DNA from: Polytrichum commune
Lineage: Eukaryota > Streptophyta > Polytrichopsida > Polytrichales > Polytrichaceae
NCBI GenBank assembly: GCA_950295325.1
Contig: OX485803.1
Coordinates: 60,901,554-60,965,553 of the forward strand
Reading direction: 5' to 3'
DNA length: 64,000 bases
Within the stretch, counting starts at the first letter, position 1, and each line of letters starts with the position of its first letter. The notes beneath the pieces are model-generated. The model ran no database searches, was not told the DNA's origin, and worked only from the letters and a program-made list of their open reading frames with translations. The position numbers were made by a program, and so were the translations under genes. This document shows, piece by piece, positions 11,491 through 24,289 of the stretch.

Positions 11491-13046
11491 ATGGCTCTTT
11501 GAGAGACATAGACACATCGGGAGGAAGGAGGAGAGCCCTTTCCGAGCGACGATCCACAACCGTGTTAAGATTTTGTACTAACTTAAGGTATCGTGAAAAT
11601 CATCAGTGCTCCCGAATAGCATTCTCCTATATCACCCAAGAGCCTACCAAACACTCAGATCTAAATTGTTATGCACTTCTGATTCACAAGTATGCTCGAA
11701 GGAGCTTCTACCAGATTTTCCCGTACGCACCAGTTCAAAGGTGCTCCCACCCTGTCCTTAAGGCTCCATGCCGATTTAGAAGATACAACACCAAGGACGA
11801 AGAAAATAACGAATCAGTCCCGGCAGTACTGAACCTCTCAAAAAGACTGCCATAGCCTTAGAGAGAGGTAGAGAGAGATTTTCCGAACCCAAGAAAAGAC
11901 CAGAGGGACGGATAGAAATCGCTCGAGACAAAATTTTGCAGTTCGTATGTTCAAGAAACTCTTGACACTACGCGTCCAGCAAGACACAAAATTACGTCTC
12001 GGTTATCAAATTGTCGTCATGCCTTGTGAACAGCTCTAACAATTCATTTTCACCTTGAATTTGAGCATTCTTATTGAGCAAACAAGATACATGTAGACCT
12101 CTAAGATGAAACAAGCTTACCATATGACCTCAAAACTATGTGATTGTCTTAGTGAAAACTGCATAAACAACATCCATGTAGACTTTTAACAGATGAAGCG
12201 AGCTTAGTAAATCACCCCAGAACTATGTGTTTATCTTGGCGAAAACTACCTCATTAACATCCTCCATAACAAAGTCGTCACAGAAAAAGACTCACCACAC
12301 CACATAACCTCCTCCTCCCCTGCACTCTGCGCCTCTAAACCACACTCAGAACACCTACAATTTCTTCAATTCTCCTCTTCTCTGCTGCCGGCCGATAACC
12401 TGCTCTTTCACTCTTCCTTTCACACAACACGCCCACCTCCACCTCCTTCCCCGATCTCTCCTAAACACAGTAATAACCTGCACACCTAAACGCCTCCGTC
12501 CTCCGATCTTGCGCAATGCTGCTGTCCATCCTCCTCACCTGCGCCAACTGCCTTCCGATCCACGCCTAGGCTACTACTGCATCCGCAATGCAACCACACC
12601 GCCAAATCTTCATTTCCCCTGCTCGCTAACATCCCTTCCTCCTCACGCCACCAAGCTCCCCTCTCCTAAGCGCAGCGCTCCAATTCTCAGTTGGGCATCG
12701 CTCGCTCGCTCCTCCAAACCAAACCTGGAACGAGAACAGAACCAAACCGGACCAAAGCCAAGCGGGTGCAGAGGGGGCGAGAGAGAGGCCGCTTTCCGGG
12801 CACAAGGCTTGTTGTAATGAGGTAAGCAGGGAGCCAGGTGGGGTCGGCAGGGCGAGGGGAGAGCCGCAAGGAAAGGTAGAGCGAAATCACCTGTCAGACG
12901 AGTGTCGAGGAGGAAGAAGAAGCACAAGGAGGAGAGCCGCGAGAGGCAGGCGAGGGAGGGAGGGAGGGAAAGGGGCGAGCGAGGGAGGGAGAGTGAGTAA
13001 GTAAGTAGCGGAGGAAGGAGAGCAGGAGAGCAGGAGGCTGCTTTGG

Positions 13047-13092
13047 CCAGAAGGGAAGGGAAAGGAAAGGGAAAGGGAAAGGGAAGGGCAGA
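13047..13092. repeat. Purine-rich GGGAAA microsatellite in the TIFY leader
   Basis: The plus strand carries tandem GGGAAA/GGAAA units. On the transcribed strand this is a pyrimidine tract near the inferred transcription start. Confidence 0.7.
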
Positions 13093-13204
13093 GGAAGCTG
13101 GCGAGTCAGCCCGGGCCGGGTGTGCGTCGGACGACGGGCGGGGGGGGGGAGGGTGGACCGGGCCCGTGCTGTGTTCGGCGGGCGATGCGTTGGTGCCGAC
13201 TTGA

Positions 13205-13615
13205 GGGTGCATGGGTCTTAAATGGTTACTAACTCGCCGTCTAACGCCCTACTCCAACAAAGGATATATTATGAAACTCTTGATTAGTGCGACATGGTGA
13301 GCAAATCCAAGTTGAGGTCATCACCACTTCCTTTAATCAAAAAATTGGAGATCATATGAAAATATTACTCATTATCAAACTAAAAGATTCTCGTGCTTAT
13401 TAAATGGCTATAATAGGTCCCTCCAATTATGTTGACTATAAGATTTAAAATGGTCATCATATTATGAGCACGTAGTCCAATCTCTTTTACACAAATGTCT
13501 TTTTGGTATCCGTTCTTGGAGTCACATCTACCCACATACCACTCAAACATAGGTGTTCGACTAAGATCAATACCTAAATCAGGCACATCTACCGAGCATC
13601 TACCTTACTATAAGG
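13205..13615 (+). repeat. Family B dispersed repeat next to the TIFY promoter
   Basis: A well preserved copy (GGGTCTTAAATGGTTACT through ACCACTCAAACATAGG to CATCTACCTTACTA). It starts about 110-130 bp upstream of the inferred TIFY start, so it forms the distal promoter of that gene. Confidence 0.75.
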
Positions 13616-13872
13616 CTAGAAAACAAATACTCTATGCCCCTGCACAAGGGGGGGGGGTAATGCGTGGTTAATTATTTAGTTGTTAAACTTGCAAGATTTG
13701 GATTAAATGTAGATCAACTTGCCTTAGGTAGATGGGCCTTGACCCTTAAAGAATGATGCGGATGTTTTTGTATGGACAATCATCGTAGCTTGACAATACC
13801 CGCATACATGTTTATTCTATTATTTTGAGTTTGAGTTTGGGATGGCTAGGTATTTGTGAGAACAATCCTAAC

Positions 13873-14282
13873 CACGGGGAGGTTACTTCATTGTCAAGTT
13901 GACACCACGTGCGGACAAAGTTTGCTACCCCTATATTACATGCCATACATAATTTTAAAATTTATGATATTTTTTCTACATATACATAACCATTGATAGT
14001 ATCTTTTGTATACTTTTTTGAAAATTTTAATCATCTATATTTTTTTAGTAATTGTTTTAGTTCAATTTTGTGTCATTCTAGTTAGAAATGGTATGTTTTA
14101 TGAAAAAAACAAATCATCAAATTTAGTTACCACTTTTAACTATGTCATAGGTACTATGTATATCTACTCATGAAAAAAAAATGATAAAATTTTGACCCAT
14201 TTTGGTGGTGCAACTTACCAAAAGAAGATTTTTTTTGGCCGCACGTGGTGTTCAACTTGACAATGGAGTGATCTACCCGTGA
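13873..14282. mobile_element. hAT-type MITE with long terminal inverted repeats (family J)
   Basis: The 410 bp element starts CACGGGGAGGTTACTTCATT and ends AATGGAGTGATCTACCCGTG, with inverted repeats extending about 46 bp to GTGCGGACAAA / TTGGCCGCAC. It is flanked by perfect 8 bp duplications ATCCTAAC at 13865-13872 and 14283-14290. The interior is AT-rich and non-coding. A sister copy lies at 33501-33918. Confidence 0.9.
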
Positions 14283-14414
14283 TCCTAACTACCGTATACA
14301 CAAATGTCCTTTATATAGTCATATATATTGTAAGAGGTGCCAATTTTCTTTTCTAAAAAGCTGATGGATTGGATTGAATCGTTTTAGGCAATTTTGGAAG
14401 ATTATGCTTCGGCA

Positions 14415-14785
14415 TGTAGGGGTTAAAATGGTTACTTCTTTTGACTACCTCACTTCTATTAGGATATGAAATGCATGAACATTATGAGATGCTTAGCAAA
14501 TCCAAAATGAGGTTGTAGCCACTTTCCTCATAGTTTCTACAGTTCATAAATTACTTATTCATTACCAAAGTGAAGGTCCTCATGCTAATTGAATGGCCGT
14601 ATACATACCCACCCACCCCCCCAAAAAGAAAAATTATGGTGATTGGTAGCTCATAATGGTTATCATATTTTGAGCACATGCATATGTATGGTATCTGTTA
14701 TTGGAGCCATACATGACCGCATACCACTAGAAATGTAGGTGTTTGATTAAGATCATTAACTAAATTAGGAATTACCTACCTTTAC
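14415..14785 (+). repeat. Family B dispersed repeat
   Basis: It begins near GTAGGGGTTAAAATGGTTACT and ends near ATTACCTACCTTTACTTAG. The block order follows the family, with several indels and a C-run around 14610. Confidence 0.7.
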
Positions 14786-16190
14786 TTAGCGTTCTTAACC
14801 ATTTATTTGCATGCGCATGCTTTCATATGGTCAATGATAACTTGTACCTAGTATTTCGTCACCCAATTATGGTAATCCTTCCCCCCGTTAAATTTTCCTA
14901 GCAACATGATAACTTATCCTAACATTGTAAAATGTGTGATGGTAGGAGAAAATTTTAATGATTGTACAATATGAAATACTACATGAAATCGTAGAAGTCA
15001 TAGATCAAATCCAAAGATCACATGGATTGCATATAAGAATGTCATGATAACATTGAATCAAGCTATAGTTTCTTAATATGAAACTTTGATAGGAAAAACG
15101 TGGACGACAATGCAATTGGGATCCTAGACCCGTAGAGGTTTGCAAATGCAATATGAACCTCAATTCTTGGAGATGTCCAAATTTATAATGCAAAATAGAC
15201 ATCATATCTAAGACCTCGTCACCTCCTATATGTACGTATGTGTGTGACACTTCCCTCTTGGCAAGGATGTGTGGTAACTGTGTCAGTTGTAGGTGACAAA
15301 TATGGGGTATTTATTTATAGCTCATAAATTTATTGGATAAGCATGTCAGTTGCAACACAAAAATCGGAGACTTTGACATCAATTTAGTGGGAATAAGTTG
15401 GGATGAATCAACCATAAACTCACATAGGGTAGGTTTTTACTAAACCCCCCTAATATAGTTGCCATGAACCTACGTCCTACCTTACATCTAAATGCATGCA
15501 AAACATGACTAGAAGCACCAACTTGCCTTAGAATAAATCACACATTGCGAGTGCACTTGTTCATCATGTCTGAGGTTCAATACCTTCAAATAGTGTCTAA
15601 AGTCTTGAAAGTACAAAACCAATTCCAATGCTCGTGCCCAAACTTTATATGTTTCAAATTAGGTTCCTTAGTCACCTAGGTCTCAAGAAAAGAACCATTA
15701 AGAGCAAAAACTTGCCTAATGTGACTAATGGACAATATGCATGTCCCATTCTAGGTATTGCACCTGCTACCTCTTATTTATGTTGCAAAAATGTAGAGAA
15801 CCACTTGTAATCCACACATTTCCCTTTAGCTTAGCCAAATTGATGTTGGAATTGAAGGTACTTTACACCAATACCAAAGTGAGGAACCACTTTAGTCTTT
15901 AAAATGGTAATTGACCAAAAAAATAGGCTACAATCCAAGTTGGGTTTACATTTAGGTCAAGTCCCATGCTATTCTCTACATATGAGAAGATTGCACATAA
16001 TTATGCATCGCCAAAGTGAACGATCTATTATTGACTTCCATGAACATTTTCCCTAACCACCTTGTTGAGATACGCCTAACAACATTTTAGAGCGACAAAT
16101 GACACCTTAAATCTCACAATTGTCTTAAATCTCTTCCTCTTCTTCTTGTTATTAAACACCCCCCCCAAAAAAAAGCAACAAAAAAAAAAA
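14786..16190. other. Intergenic, nothing recognised
   Basis: AT-rich sequence without a supported gene or clear element ends. A C-run followed by an A-rich tract lies near 16160-16190. Confidence 0.5.
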
Positions 16191-16194
16191 CAAA

Positions 16195-16576
16195 CAAACT
16201 ATGCTATTTAGTGTGACCAACTCTAATTGTCTTGCTCAATACTAATTGTAAACCGTGGTATAGTGTCACCAACACTAAAATGCTAACCCAATTTTTTTTT
16301 GTCATTCCTTGTAAACTTCTTAAGCGAATTATGGATTTACAGTGCTGCAATTACTCTCACTTACCAAAGTGATTTTTTCATCCAAGTTCCAATCATCCAT
16401 GACAATATTTCATCACAAGTTGTTGACAAGAGAGCATAGGGTTTTGGCCAATAGATGAACTCATTTATCATCCAAAACAATATATGTTCGCTTTATTCAT
16501 AAGAAGCGTCATCCAAAAAGGTTACCATAGTGACATATAAGAGCATATGACACTAAATATCATATACAGTGTAGTA
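16195..16576. mobile_element. Family C MITE, CACTA-like ends
   Basis: It aligns along its length with the copy at 10041-10420 (CTTGCTCAATACTAATTGTA, GTGTCACCAACACTAAA, TTTTGGCCAATAGATGAACT) and ends CACTAAATATCATATACAGTGTAGT. The left end is damaged. Confidence 0.75.
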
Positions 16577-17381
16577 AATAGCTGCTAATCAGAATCAGAA
16601 TCACTGAAATCAACATAATATTGCATTTCCATCTAAAGGATTATACTAGCTGCATTGTCGAGTCTTCATGTATCTCTCTCTCTTTATATATAAATAACAT
16701 TATAAATATATATATAGTGTTATATATATAACACCCTTGGCATGGCTCTCTTGGGTTTACAAGAAGACCATGCAAAGTAGCATCATACTTTTGTGTTGGG
16801 CCCATGTCTTCTATAGCCAAATCTAACAAAGTGAGGCACCATTGAGTTTTACGATCATTTTCCACAACCTTTTGGTGTACACTACCGTAGCTCTTTAGTA
16901 GCTTGGGCACCTTTTTTTGTCTAATAATTAATTAAAGTGCGAAAGTAAGTCATGCAACCCATAAAATAATATTTTCAAATTTGGACAAATTCATAAAGTT
17001 ATTTAAAATAAGTTAGACATTCGTCCAAGTCTTTTCCGTAATTCATGTGAAGACATTGTTGACGTTATTTGATGCTACTTTGTTGAATTCCAGTGAATGT
17101 CACTTGCATTGTTGTGATTTTAGACACTCTTTAAAAGTTATTTCTTTTTGTTTTTGGATACTCGATGGAGTTAATTTCCCATCAATTTTGCACCTTTGAA
17201 ATTAAATATTTTATGCCCAAGTTGCTAGAGAGCTACGGTACCCCCCCCCCTTGGTTTCAAAGAGCGCGAATTGGTCTAGTGTAAACTTGTGTCGATAGTT
17301 ATTTGAAACCTTTGAAATCCCAACTTTTGAAAAATGATTATTGTTTGCGAGGATGAGGGATACACTAATTATTGTAAGGGA
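16577..17381. other. Intergenic, AT-rich
   Basis: A short palindromic AT tract lies around 16685-16735 and a C-run around 17240. No gene is supported. Confidence 0.5.
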
Positions 17382-17818
17382 TATACTAAATATTGTATTC
17401 AATGTCAGTGATTCAATGTGTCTTGCTCAGTACTACTTGTACACTACCCGTGTAGTGTCACAAACACTAAATGTAAACCTAACATTATTTGTCATTCTTT
17501 GTAATATATATATATATATATATATATAATATAATATAATATAAAAAATAAATGGGCATTATAGTCTTGCAATGTTGCAATCGCTATCTCTTACTAAGTG
17601 GGTTTTCATCCAAATTTCAATCATTCATGACAAAACTTTACTACAACTGTTACGGTGCGTAATATCTTAAAGTTTGTTTCAATAATTGGCATCAATTTCA
17701 TCCAAATTTTGATTGTCCATGACAACACTTGTAAACTTATTCGTATGAATTGTCATTAGAAAACATACCACAATGACCTAAAATACCATATGAGACTCAA
17801 GACAATATTTAGTATACA
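17382..17818. mobile_element. Family C MITE carrying a TA microsatellite
   Basis: It starts ATACTAAATATTGTATTCA and ends GACAATATTTAGTATACATG, and aligns internally with the copies at 10041 and 16195. An AT dinucleotide run at about 17503-17545 has expanded inside it. Confidence 0.7.
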
Positions 17819-17986
17819 TGTGTTTGTATGCAACGATTCCCTTTGATCATGAGTAGTGCGGTCAAAGAAACATTGAAAATATCAATATCTTATTTGTAGT
17901 CTTCCTTCCATGATGCATGTCAATTTGTTGGTGCATTTCAAACACATGTCATATGAGGACGAGGGTATGTAAGGCCACATCATTTA

Positions 17987-18042
17987 CGGGGTTCTTTTAA
18001 AATCAAGTATGTAAGACCCACACTTGATTTAAAAGACCCCCG
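17987..18042. repeat. Short hairpin
   Basis: A near-perfect inverted repeat (GGGGTTCTTTTAAAATCAAG at 17987-18008 against its complement at 18022-18042) with a 13 base loop. It may be a very short foldback element. Confidence 0.6.
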
Positions 18043-18319
18043 AGGAAATCTTACAACTATCCTCCCTTAATTATGTTGTAAGGTTTCCAATTATTACCTT
18101 TCAATCATATCTTACACACAATGCACCTATATTAGGGCCACTTCACACATGAGCCAGGAGCCGTGACCATGTAATTGTGCGAGCCCAAAAGAAAGTGTCC
18201 AAAGGCCGTCCCAACAAATGGATCCTTAGGGTGAAGTCATATGTGACCAAGCCCTCAACCAAATGCTATTAAAATGTGTTTCTATCCATGCAGGTCCTCA
18301 CACATGATAAAATAGAATA

Positions 18320-18620
18320 AATCAATGGTTGTGAGCGTTCGGAGTGTCATGGTCTCCCGATTTTGTGTTAGGCCTACCTTCAAGAAGTGATTCTTGAAAA
18401 TAGTTCAAGTGACCATGAAACATGGTCCATTTGATGCCATGTAGGAATCCGTGTAGACTTTACATCCATCTTGCATTCACATACTCCGTTAGTCCCTCAA
18501 GCGTAGTGTGAAGCAAACTTGGGTTGGCTCCGCCTTTTCCACCAATGAGAGTGCTTGAAGTGTAATGGTCATGGGCTCTCAGTCTCGTGCGTGAAGTGGC
18601 CCTTAATGCATTGTCCAATA
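18320..18620 (+). repeat. Dispersed repeat I
   Basis: It shares the order CATGTAGGAATCCGTGTAGA, CTCCGCC...CCACCAATGAGAG, GTAATGGTCATGGGC and GTGTGAAGTGGCCCTTA with 50930-51150. The ends are not defined and it is non-coding. Confidence 0.6.
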
Positions 18621-18889
18621 CGGTGTATGGCTCTATTGCATATCACATATACAAACCTTCAAGGTATCCCACCCTCACTATCATGTGAAAGGCCACCGTG
18701 TCGGTGCATTTCCTCCTTATTGACATATCATGCTTGGAAGGTGATCGTTTAGATGATTAAGGTCATTCAATAATAGTGGAGTGTAGCATATTTGTCAACT
18801 TTGAGAGTTAGAATAACTTAACCCCTAAGCGTCTAAGAGGCCCAGACTGGGTCTCTCCAAGTTGAAAAAAATAGCATAATTGAGCTACG

Positions 18890-19200
18890 TACTTTCATTT
18901 TAGCCAATAGTGTAAAGTGACCCTACCTAAAATCACCTCATTCTTCAAGTACATTATTTGAACAAGTGAAACGCTTCGATATTACTCAAAGATTTTAAGT
19001 TCAAATACGCAGCATGCATGCCTTTGCATGCAAATACATAGGTTGCATATTGATCATTGATGTCTAGTATGAGTATATTTTTTATTCCTCCTTGACATAA
19101 AGATAGTGTATTTAATAAGGTTTCACACACATAAATATGTAAAATATGATTTATGAACTTGACGAAACATGTATAAGTTCTGTATATGGCCATATGTTTA
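18890..19200 (+). repeat. Dispersed repeat D
   Basis: Shared blocks with 21535-21800 and 58960-59250 include CCTAAAATCACCTCATTCTT, TTCAAATACGCAGCAT, TTGATCATTGATGTC and a CCTTGACATAAAG...AATAAGGTTTCA stretch. It is about 300 bp and non-coding. Confidence 0.7.
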
Positions 19201-19973
19201 GATCCGATGTTCTTTAGAAGTTAAGTCATAGTAAAGTCAAGGGCCCTATTATGTCTCTCTATGTTCTTCATGGCCCTCATGAGAAACATCATAGCTCATA
19301 TATGGGATACCAAAATGGTAGCCCGTTGACGAATGGAGCAAAGTCAACCACTCAAAGTACCTTGCTCCGGATTATTCATTTTGTGCTCCCTAACATCATC
19401 GAATTTCAAGGCAATTGGGCATGTTACCTTTCATGAGGTGGAGCCTACAATGGACATGCTCCAAAAAGGGTTTAGTTAATTGCTTCCGATGTATGAGAAA
19501 ATAGAAACTCAAGTTTTAGTGTTTGGGGATTCCATTGGAATTGCAAAAATACATTTGAATTTGTGCCCTAATGTATGTGGATTTGGACACGATTGTTTGT
19601 TGTGGAATGTAAATATAGGAGCTATGAGTATGATCTAGATCATCTTATAAGTTTGATGATGCGATTGATAATTTAGTTACCTATATTTGGTTCAAAATAA
19701 AATAATTTATATATGGAATAAATATGATGTTTGAAATTGGTGGGGACCCCACCAATTCTCATATAAAAATCAAGTTCCAACACTCAAAGCATCGACCTAG
19801 AAATTATCTACAACCTTAGTTGTGTTAAATAGGATTTCAGTTTATTTGAATGTATGCATGAATTTCGGACAATTCTAACTGTCAATATGACATACAGTAG
19901 ATCGCAAAGCTACATAAATATCCATGGTGGTTGTTGAACATGAAATACAAACATTCAAAGCTGAGGTTGTTAT
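19201..19973. other. Intergenic, nothing recognised
   Basis: No supported gene, and no match to the named repeat families was noticed. Confidence 0.5.
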
Positions 19974-20420
19974 CCCGGGGGGGGGGGTGGGCTCTTCATA
20001 CGGTGTACGAACTAACATAAGTGTAGAAAGGGTATTATTCGAGGCAACAATGTACTTCGAGGCAACAATGTACATAGTATACGTACGGGAGAGGTATTAT
20101 TTTCTTCTAGTTGTGTACATTGAACATTAAAAATAATTTCAACGTTCGGGTTGATGTACAAAAAAGGGCCCTAATATTTAATTTATTTTTGACAATTGAT
20201 GTCATGGTACCATCCAATTGACCATTTTCATACATTGTTGTCATATGATAATTGTCCCCAATGACTTGTACATGTAATGAAGGCCTATATATTTCATGAT
20301 TTGTAATATGTGTATGTAGTGGAGGCATTTGTATACACAATTTGCGAAGAGAAACAAATTCTAAGGTTAATGCATACAATTTATTTGTCTTCATGAACAT
20401 GGAAATTGCTACAAATTTTG
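19974..20420. repeat. Dispersed repeat H, starting at a G-run
   Basis: From a CCCGGGGGG run through GGGCTCTTCATACGGTGTAC and on to CATCCAATTGACCATTTTC and CATATGATAATTGTCC, this matches 49383-50280 in the same orientation. An 18 bp unit TTCGAGGCAACAATGTAC is tandemly duplicated at about 20038-20073. It is non-coding. Confidence 0.65.
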
Positions 20421-20623
20421 AAGCGCTAAAGTTAGGGTAACACATAGTTGATTTATTGGTTAACCCACAACCCCTCATCTAAATACTAATGCTTGGCTAT
20501 AACAATTGCCAAAACTCTCATGAGGGTAATCAATCACAAGCCGCCAACATGTAAACCTTAATTCCGTCTGCCTAAAAATATGGATCTCATCCATGTCAGC
20601 ATTACATGACCGTAATGAGCAGT

Positions 20624-20957
20624 CAATAGTAGAAAACTATGCCCAAAAAAACTGCAATCGATATTGGTTGCGATTCTTTTGACCAACCTGATATGTAGTC
20701 GCCAAACAACAACTACAAAGTTTTTTTTTTTTGGTTTAGGACTAAAGTTTTAGGAATATATGGGCATGTAACATACCGTTGGAAAGGTCTTGAAAACACC
20801 TTTATAGCGGCATACTACATGCCCCTATATTCCTAAAATTTTAGTCCTAAACAAAAAAGAAAACTCTATAGTTGTTTAGCAATTGCAGATCATGTTGGTC
20901 AAAAGAACCGCAACCAATTTGAGTTGCAAGTTTTTGGGGCATAGTTTTCTACTAGTG
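20624..20957. mobile_element. CACTA-type non-autonomous element
   Basis: The right end reads in complement CACTAGTAGAAAACTATGCC and the left end CAATAGTAGAAAACTATGCC, a CACTA-type terminus with one change on the left. Inverted arms continue for over 100 bp (GGTTGCGATTCTTTTGACCA; TTTAGGACTAAAGTTTTAGG) around a central spacer. Flanks AGT (20621-20623) and GGT (20958-20960) could be the expected 3 bp duplication with one mismatch. It is about 334 bp and has no transposase. Confidence 0.8.
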
Positions 20958-21534
20958 GGTTAAATGGACATGGTTGACTATGAATGTCTTGGCCTTAAAT
21001 CATGGTAGAGGAGAGTAGTCTCATTATATGTCCCACATGTAAACTCTATTTGAGCATCATAAACTAGGAGTCCCACGATCAAAACTAATATCTTTCATAA
21101 CACATGGTTCTACACATAAATAGTTGAAACTAAGATTGTATTTGGTCAAAGATTGTTATGTATTGATAGTTGATTCTCTTTATAGAGGAGTTGAACGTGG
21201 GCTGCAATATACCCAACTATTCCAGCTTGGGAAGGCTTTCCATGCCCCGCCAATAATACAATAGCGACTAGGCCTGACGAATGAGTCCAACTCATGAGTT
21301 AAACTCGACATTATCCTATTGTGGAGGCTTGTATTGATAACATGTGGTCATGCTCTTGCAATGTGTAAATAGTGGTTTTGTGACGTGTGAGTCTATGGGA
21401 TCGTTCAATGCCTTTGGAAACAAGATTGATGGCCAAATTTTGGGCCAATAGAGGGTTGTAGCTTCACAAGAATGTTTTGAAGCTTTTGTCATCAATGCTA
21501 TAGGAGGGAGCACATATTGACATCTCATTGATGT
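20958..21534. other. Intergenic, nothing recognised
   Basis: No supported gene or repeat boundaries. Confidence 0.5.
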
Positions 21535-21800
21535 CTAAAATCAACTTATTCTTCAAGTGACATATTTGAATAAGTTAAACACTTTGAAGTTATCGTTGAT
21601 TTGAGTTTAAATATGCAACATGGGTGCCCTTAGATGCAATGCATACATTGTATTTTGATCATCAATGTCTCATATGAGTATATTTGATTTTCTCCTTGAC
21701 ATAAAACAATGTATATAATAAGGTTTCAAACACATACATATATATAAATTGTGATTGATGAACTTGATGAGGCCCGTGTAAATTGTATATGATATTATAT
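21535..21800 (+). repeat. Dispersed repeat D
   Basis: Second copy of the family at 18890, with the same block order (CTTATTCTTCAAGTGACATA, TTGATCATCAATGTCTCAT, CCTTGACATAAAACAATG). Confidence 0.7.
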
Positions 21801-22487
21801 TGTGACCCCGCGAGCTTCAAGGGTTGATATCTTTAAGGGAATGTTTGGAAAAAAACTATCTTGTGGGTTTGTGTGATGTAAACAAGATCAATGCCCTCAC
21901 GCACCTGAGCAATTTCAACTTTGTTTTTTTGAATAAATAAATCAAAGAGTCTATTGGGTGGGAGCATAATCCCCATGTTAGCCATGGTGTTTCTTGTAAC
22001 TTAAGAAGCACTTCCTACTTAACGCTTTGCTTAGAGTAAGTAACTACTCAAATTGGTTATATTATGCCCGCACCGTCTAGTGAAGGGAATCGGTTTACAT
22101 ATGAGATAGCTAACATGTGTAAGAGCTAATCAATCGCAGGTTTGCACCACTTAGTTAAGGTGAAGGTTTGATTAAAAGATACCTAGATTCCCTTCATTGG
22201 GTGTTAGATTACTTCTTGGACCTTGTTTTTGTGAAGAAAACTTAACTCATGTATACCTCTAATTAAAAATTAACTTCGTCTATGATTACCTTGATTTATT
22301 TTCTTGAATGCTTGACTCTCATTTTCCTCATCTCTTCTTTGTTCTGCTACAAAGTGGACCACACTATTTCTCACATCATCCCAAATCAACATACATTATA
22401 AATAATAAACTATATTGTATTGAAAAAACACTATAATAATAAAGTATTAATTGTTTACATTTAAAGGAAAATTAATGATATTCAAGA

Positions 22488-22660
22488 TCAATTAGCTAAC
22501 TTATAAGTTAGTTGATTCCCACTAACTCATATTGTTTGCTAATTCACCTAACTAGGTGGTGCATGTGATCTTAAAATTATTTTAGTTAGTTGGTATTTTG
22601 GTTAGCTAATCTTCACTAACTTGCAAGCTAGCTAATCACTTTGACTATGTGGTGCAAATG
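22488..22660. repeat. Foldback MITE-like segment
   Basis: Palindromic ends built from TTAGCTAACTTATAAGTTAGT on the left and GTTAGCTAATC...ACTAACTTGCAAGCTAGCTAA on the right enclose about 170 bp. It resembles a short foldback MITE; no target duplication was resolved. Confidence 0.5.
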
Positions 22661-22819
22661 GGCCCTAAGAAACAAAGGTTGCATAAGTGCCTATGCATGG
22701 TCAGCTACACAAGAGAGAGCTATAGGGTTTCAAGAGCCCAAATTGTCAAAGTGCTCAATACAAACTCTCGTCATTTTGTAGTGTTATAATATGCCTTAGG
22801 ATTGAGTTGTGATGCCAAC

Positions 22820-22841
22820 CAAGAAGAAGAAGAAGAAGAAG
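22820..22841 (+). repeat. GAA microsatellite
   Basis: Seven tandem AGA/GAA units, non-coding by context. Confidence 0.9.
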
Positions 22842-23868
22842 CCTCTTTGAGCTCACCAAAACAAATTATGCACACTACAAACACCTTAGAGCATGCACTA
22901 AATTTCTCGAGAGGTATAGTAAATGAGCACATTTTCATGAATTTAGTATCACACAATAAAGAATTAAGCCCTCACTGATTTTAAGATTTGACAAAATAGC
23001 GCGTGCTTTGAGGAACTAGTATTGCACGCATGAAATGGGATAATCAATGCAGTCAAGGTGAATCATCCTACTCACAATATCATGATTGGGTGCAATGCAC
23101 TGCAATTTTGCCCGTTCACTTCACCACATAAAAGACATAAACTCTTATCAAGATGAAAACTCTTCCGCTGCTTTGGACTAGTCGCCAGTCCTAGTGTACG
23201 CATGACGTAAGTGTAGCTGCGATGTAGATTTCAACAAGAATGCTCTCTTGGAATACCAGCTAAGTAGCTAGCCCCCTCCGAAAATCGCACATGTTTGAGA
23301 CATGGGACTGGATAAAGTGGCTGTGACAACTAGAAAGTCAAATGTTGCAATTAAAAAGCGCTTCAGGAAGTTGCCATGACAATGTGATGGTAGCTAGACA
23401 GACTACTGGCGACCATATGTATTTGATGTTATAAACAAAAAAACCCAACTGGCCATGGGCCGTGCCTCCGGCTCCGGATCCGGAGTCCGTCCGGAGATTT
23501 AGCTAAGTTAGAAGCGCCATCACATGCATGCATGCATGCTTCATCAGTCCAATGTCAACCCCACGAATTTAGTTGAGGAAAGTGCTTATGAAAGAGATGC
23601 ATGCGCGACTCATGCTGCCTCTCATCAGGAGAGCCTGGGAATCATCGTTACCGTTGACTATTTGCACGCCCGAGTGGCAGCAGTGGCTTTAACTGTTTTG
23701 TATAATTGTTATTAATGGAGCCCCCGTGCCCAGCAGGTTGTGCCACTTGATGTCGATTGTTATTGTGTATGTCCAGTGGAGAAAGATTTCGATGGACTAC
23801 TATTATAACTACAGTACTGTCGAGGCATTCGACCTGTGGGTTTTTCGCATTCATGGGTGGTAACGGTT
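22842..23868. other. Intergenic, nothing recognised
   Basis: A GC-rich palindrome (CTCCGGATCCGGAG) lies near 23470 and a short CATG repeat near 23525. No gene is supported. Confidence 0.5.
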
Positions 23869-24095
23869 CAGTGATCAGGGAGATTTTTGGGCATAATTGG
23901 TTGAGATCCAAGTGTTTGCAAGTCCAACCGGTTACATGTTGACAACCTCCGGTTTTCCTTTATTAAATGAGGGGTATATTCTTCATATTCCTCTGAAATG
24001 ATCGGTAATTTTCCTGCAGTCTTGAACTTCAACCGGTTATTTCTCAAACTCAACCGGTTCATCTGTAACTAACTGCCGGTTCTCCCCGATCATAG
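23869..24095. mobile_element. hAT-type MITE, family A, inverted
   Basis: It starts CAGTGATCAGGGAGATTTTT and ends TTCTCCCCGATCATAG, with the AACCGGTT motifs now near its right end. The flanks have drifted and no convincing 8 bp duplication remains. Confidence 0.8.
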
Positions 24096-24289
24096 GTAAA
24101 GATGGATGGGATTAAGTTATGAGAGTTTTAATTGCTGTGCACTTTTCTGAGACCAGCCCACTGCAGGTAACACTGGGTTTCAACCCTACAAAACTTGTTT
24201 CACTACTTACAACCAGACCCCCCACAGAAGGAACATGTTTCATTGTAAAGTGGGTGATTCCATAATGGTTTGAGGTATGTGAGTGTTCT

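Larger units (their letters stand above)
9934..13080 (-). promoter_or_regulatory. 5' leader and leader intron of the TIFY gene
   Basis: On the minus strand a GC-rich, CT-rich leader (about 13080-12891) contains runs such as CCTTTCCCTTTCC and CTCCCTCCCTCCC, typical of a plant transcription start region. It ends GTCTGACAG before GTGATT (donor at 12890). An acceptor GGCATAGCAG at 10010-10001 opens the next exon at 10000, leaving 67 leader bases before ATG 9933. The leader intron is therefore about 2.9 kb and holds a family C and a family B repeat. The exact transcription start is inferred. A separate open frame running across the leader is judged non-coding. Confidence 0.6.

Noticed and set aside
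12643-13212. A 189-codon minus-strand frame rich in Pro, Ser and Leu
   Set aside because: It lies across the CT-rich leader of the TIFY gene. Its composition follows the pyrimidine tracts, and the predicted start codon of the gene lies much further downstream.
19534-20420. Repeat H as part of the family G MITE because both show G-runs
   Set aside because: In the 49.4-50.3 kb copy the family G element sits inside repeat H with its own 8 bp duplication, so the two are separate.
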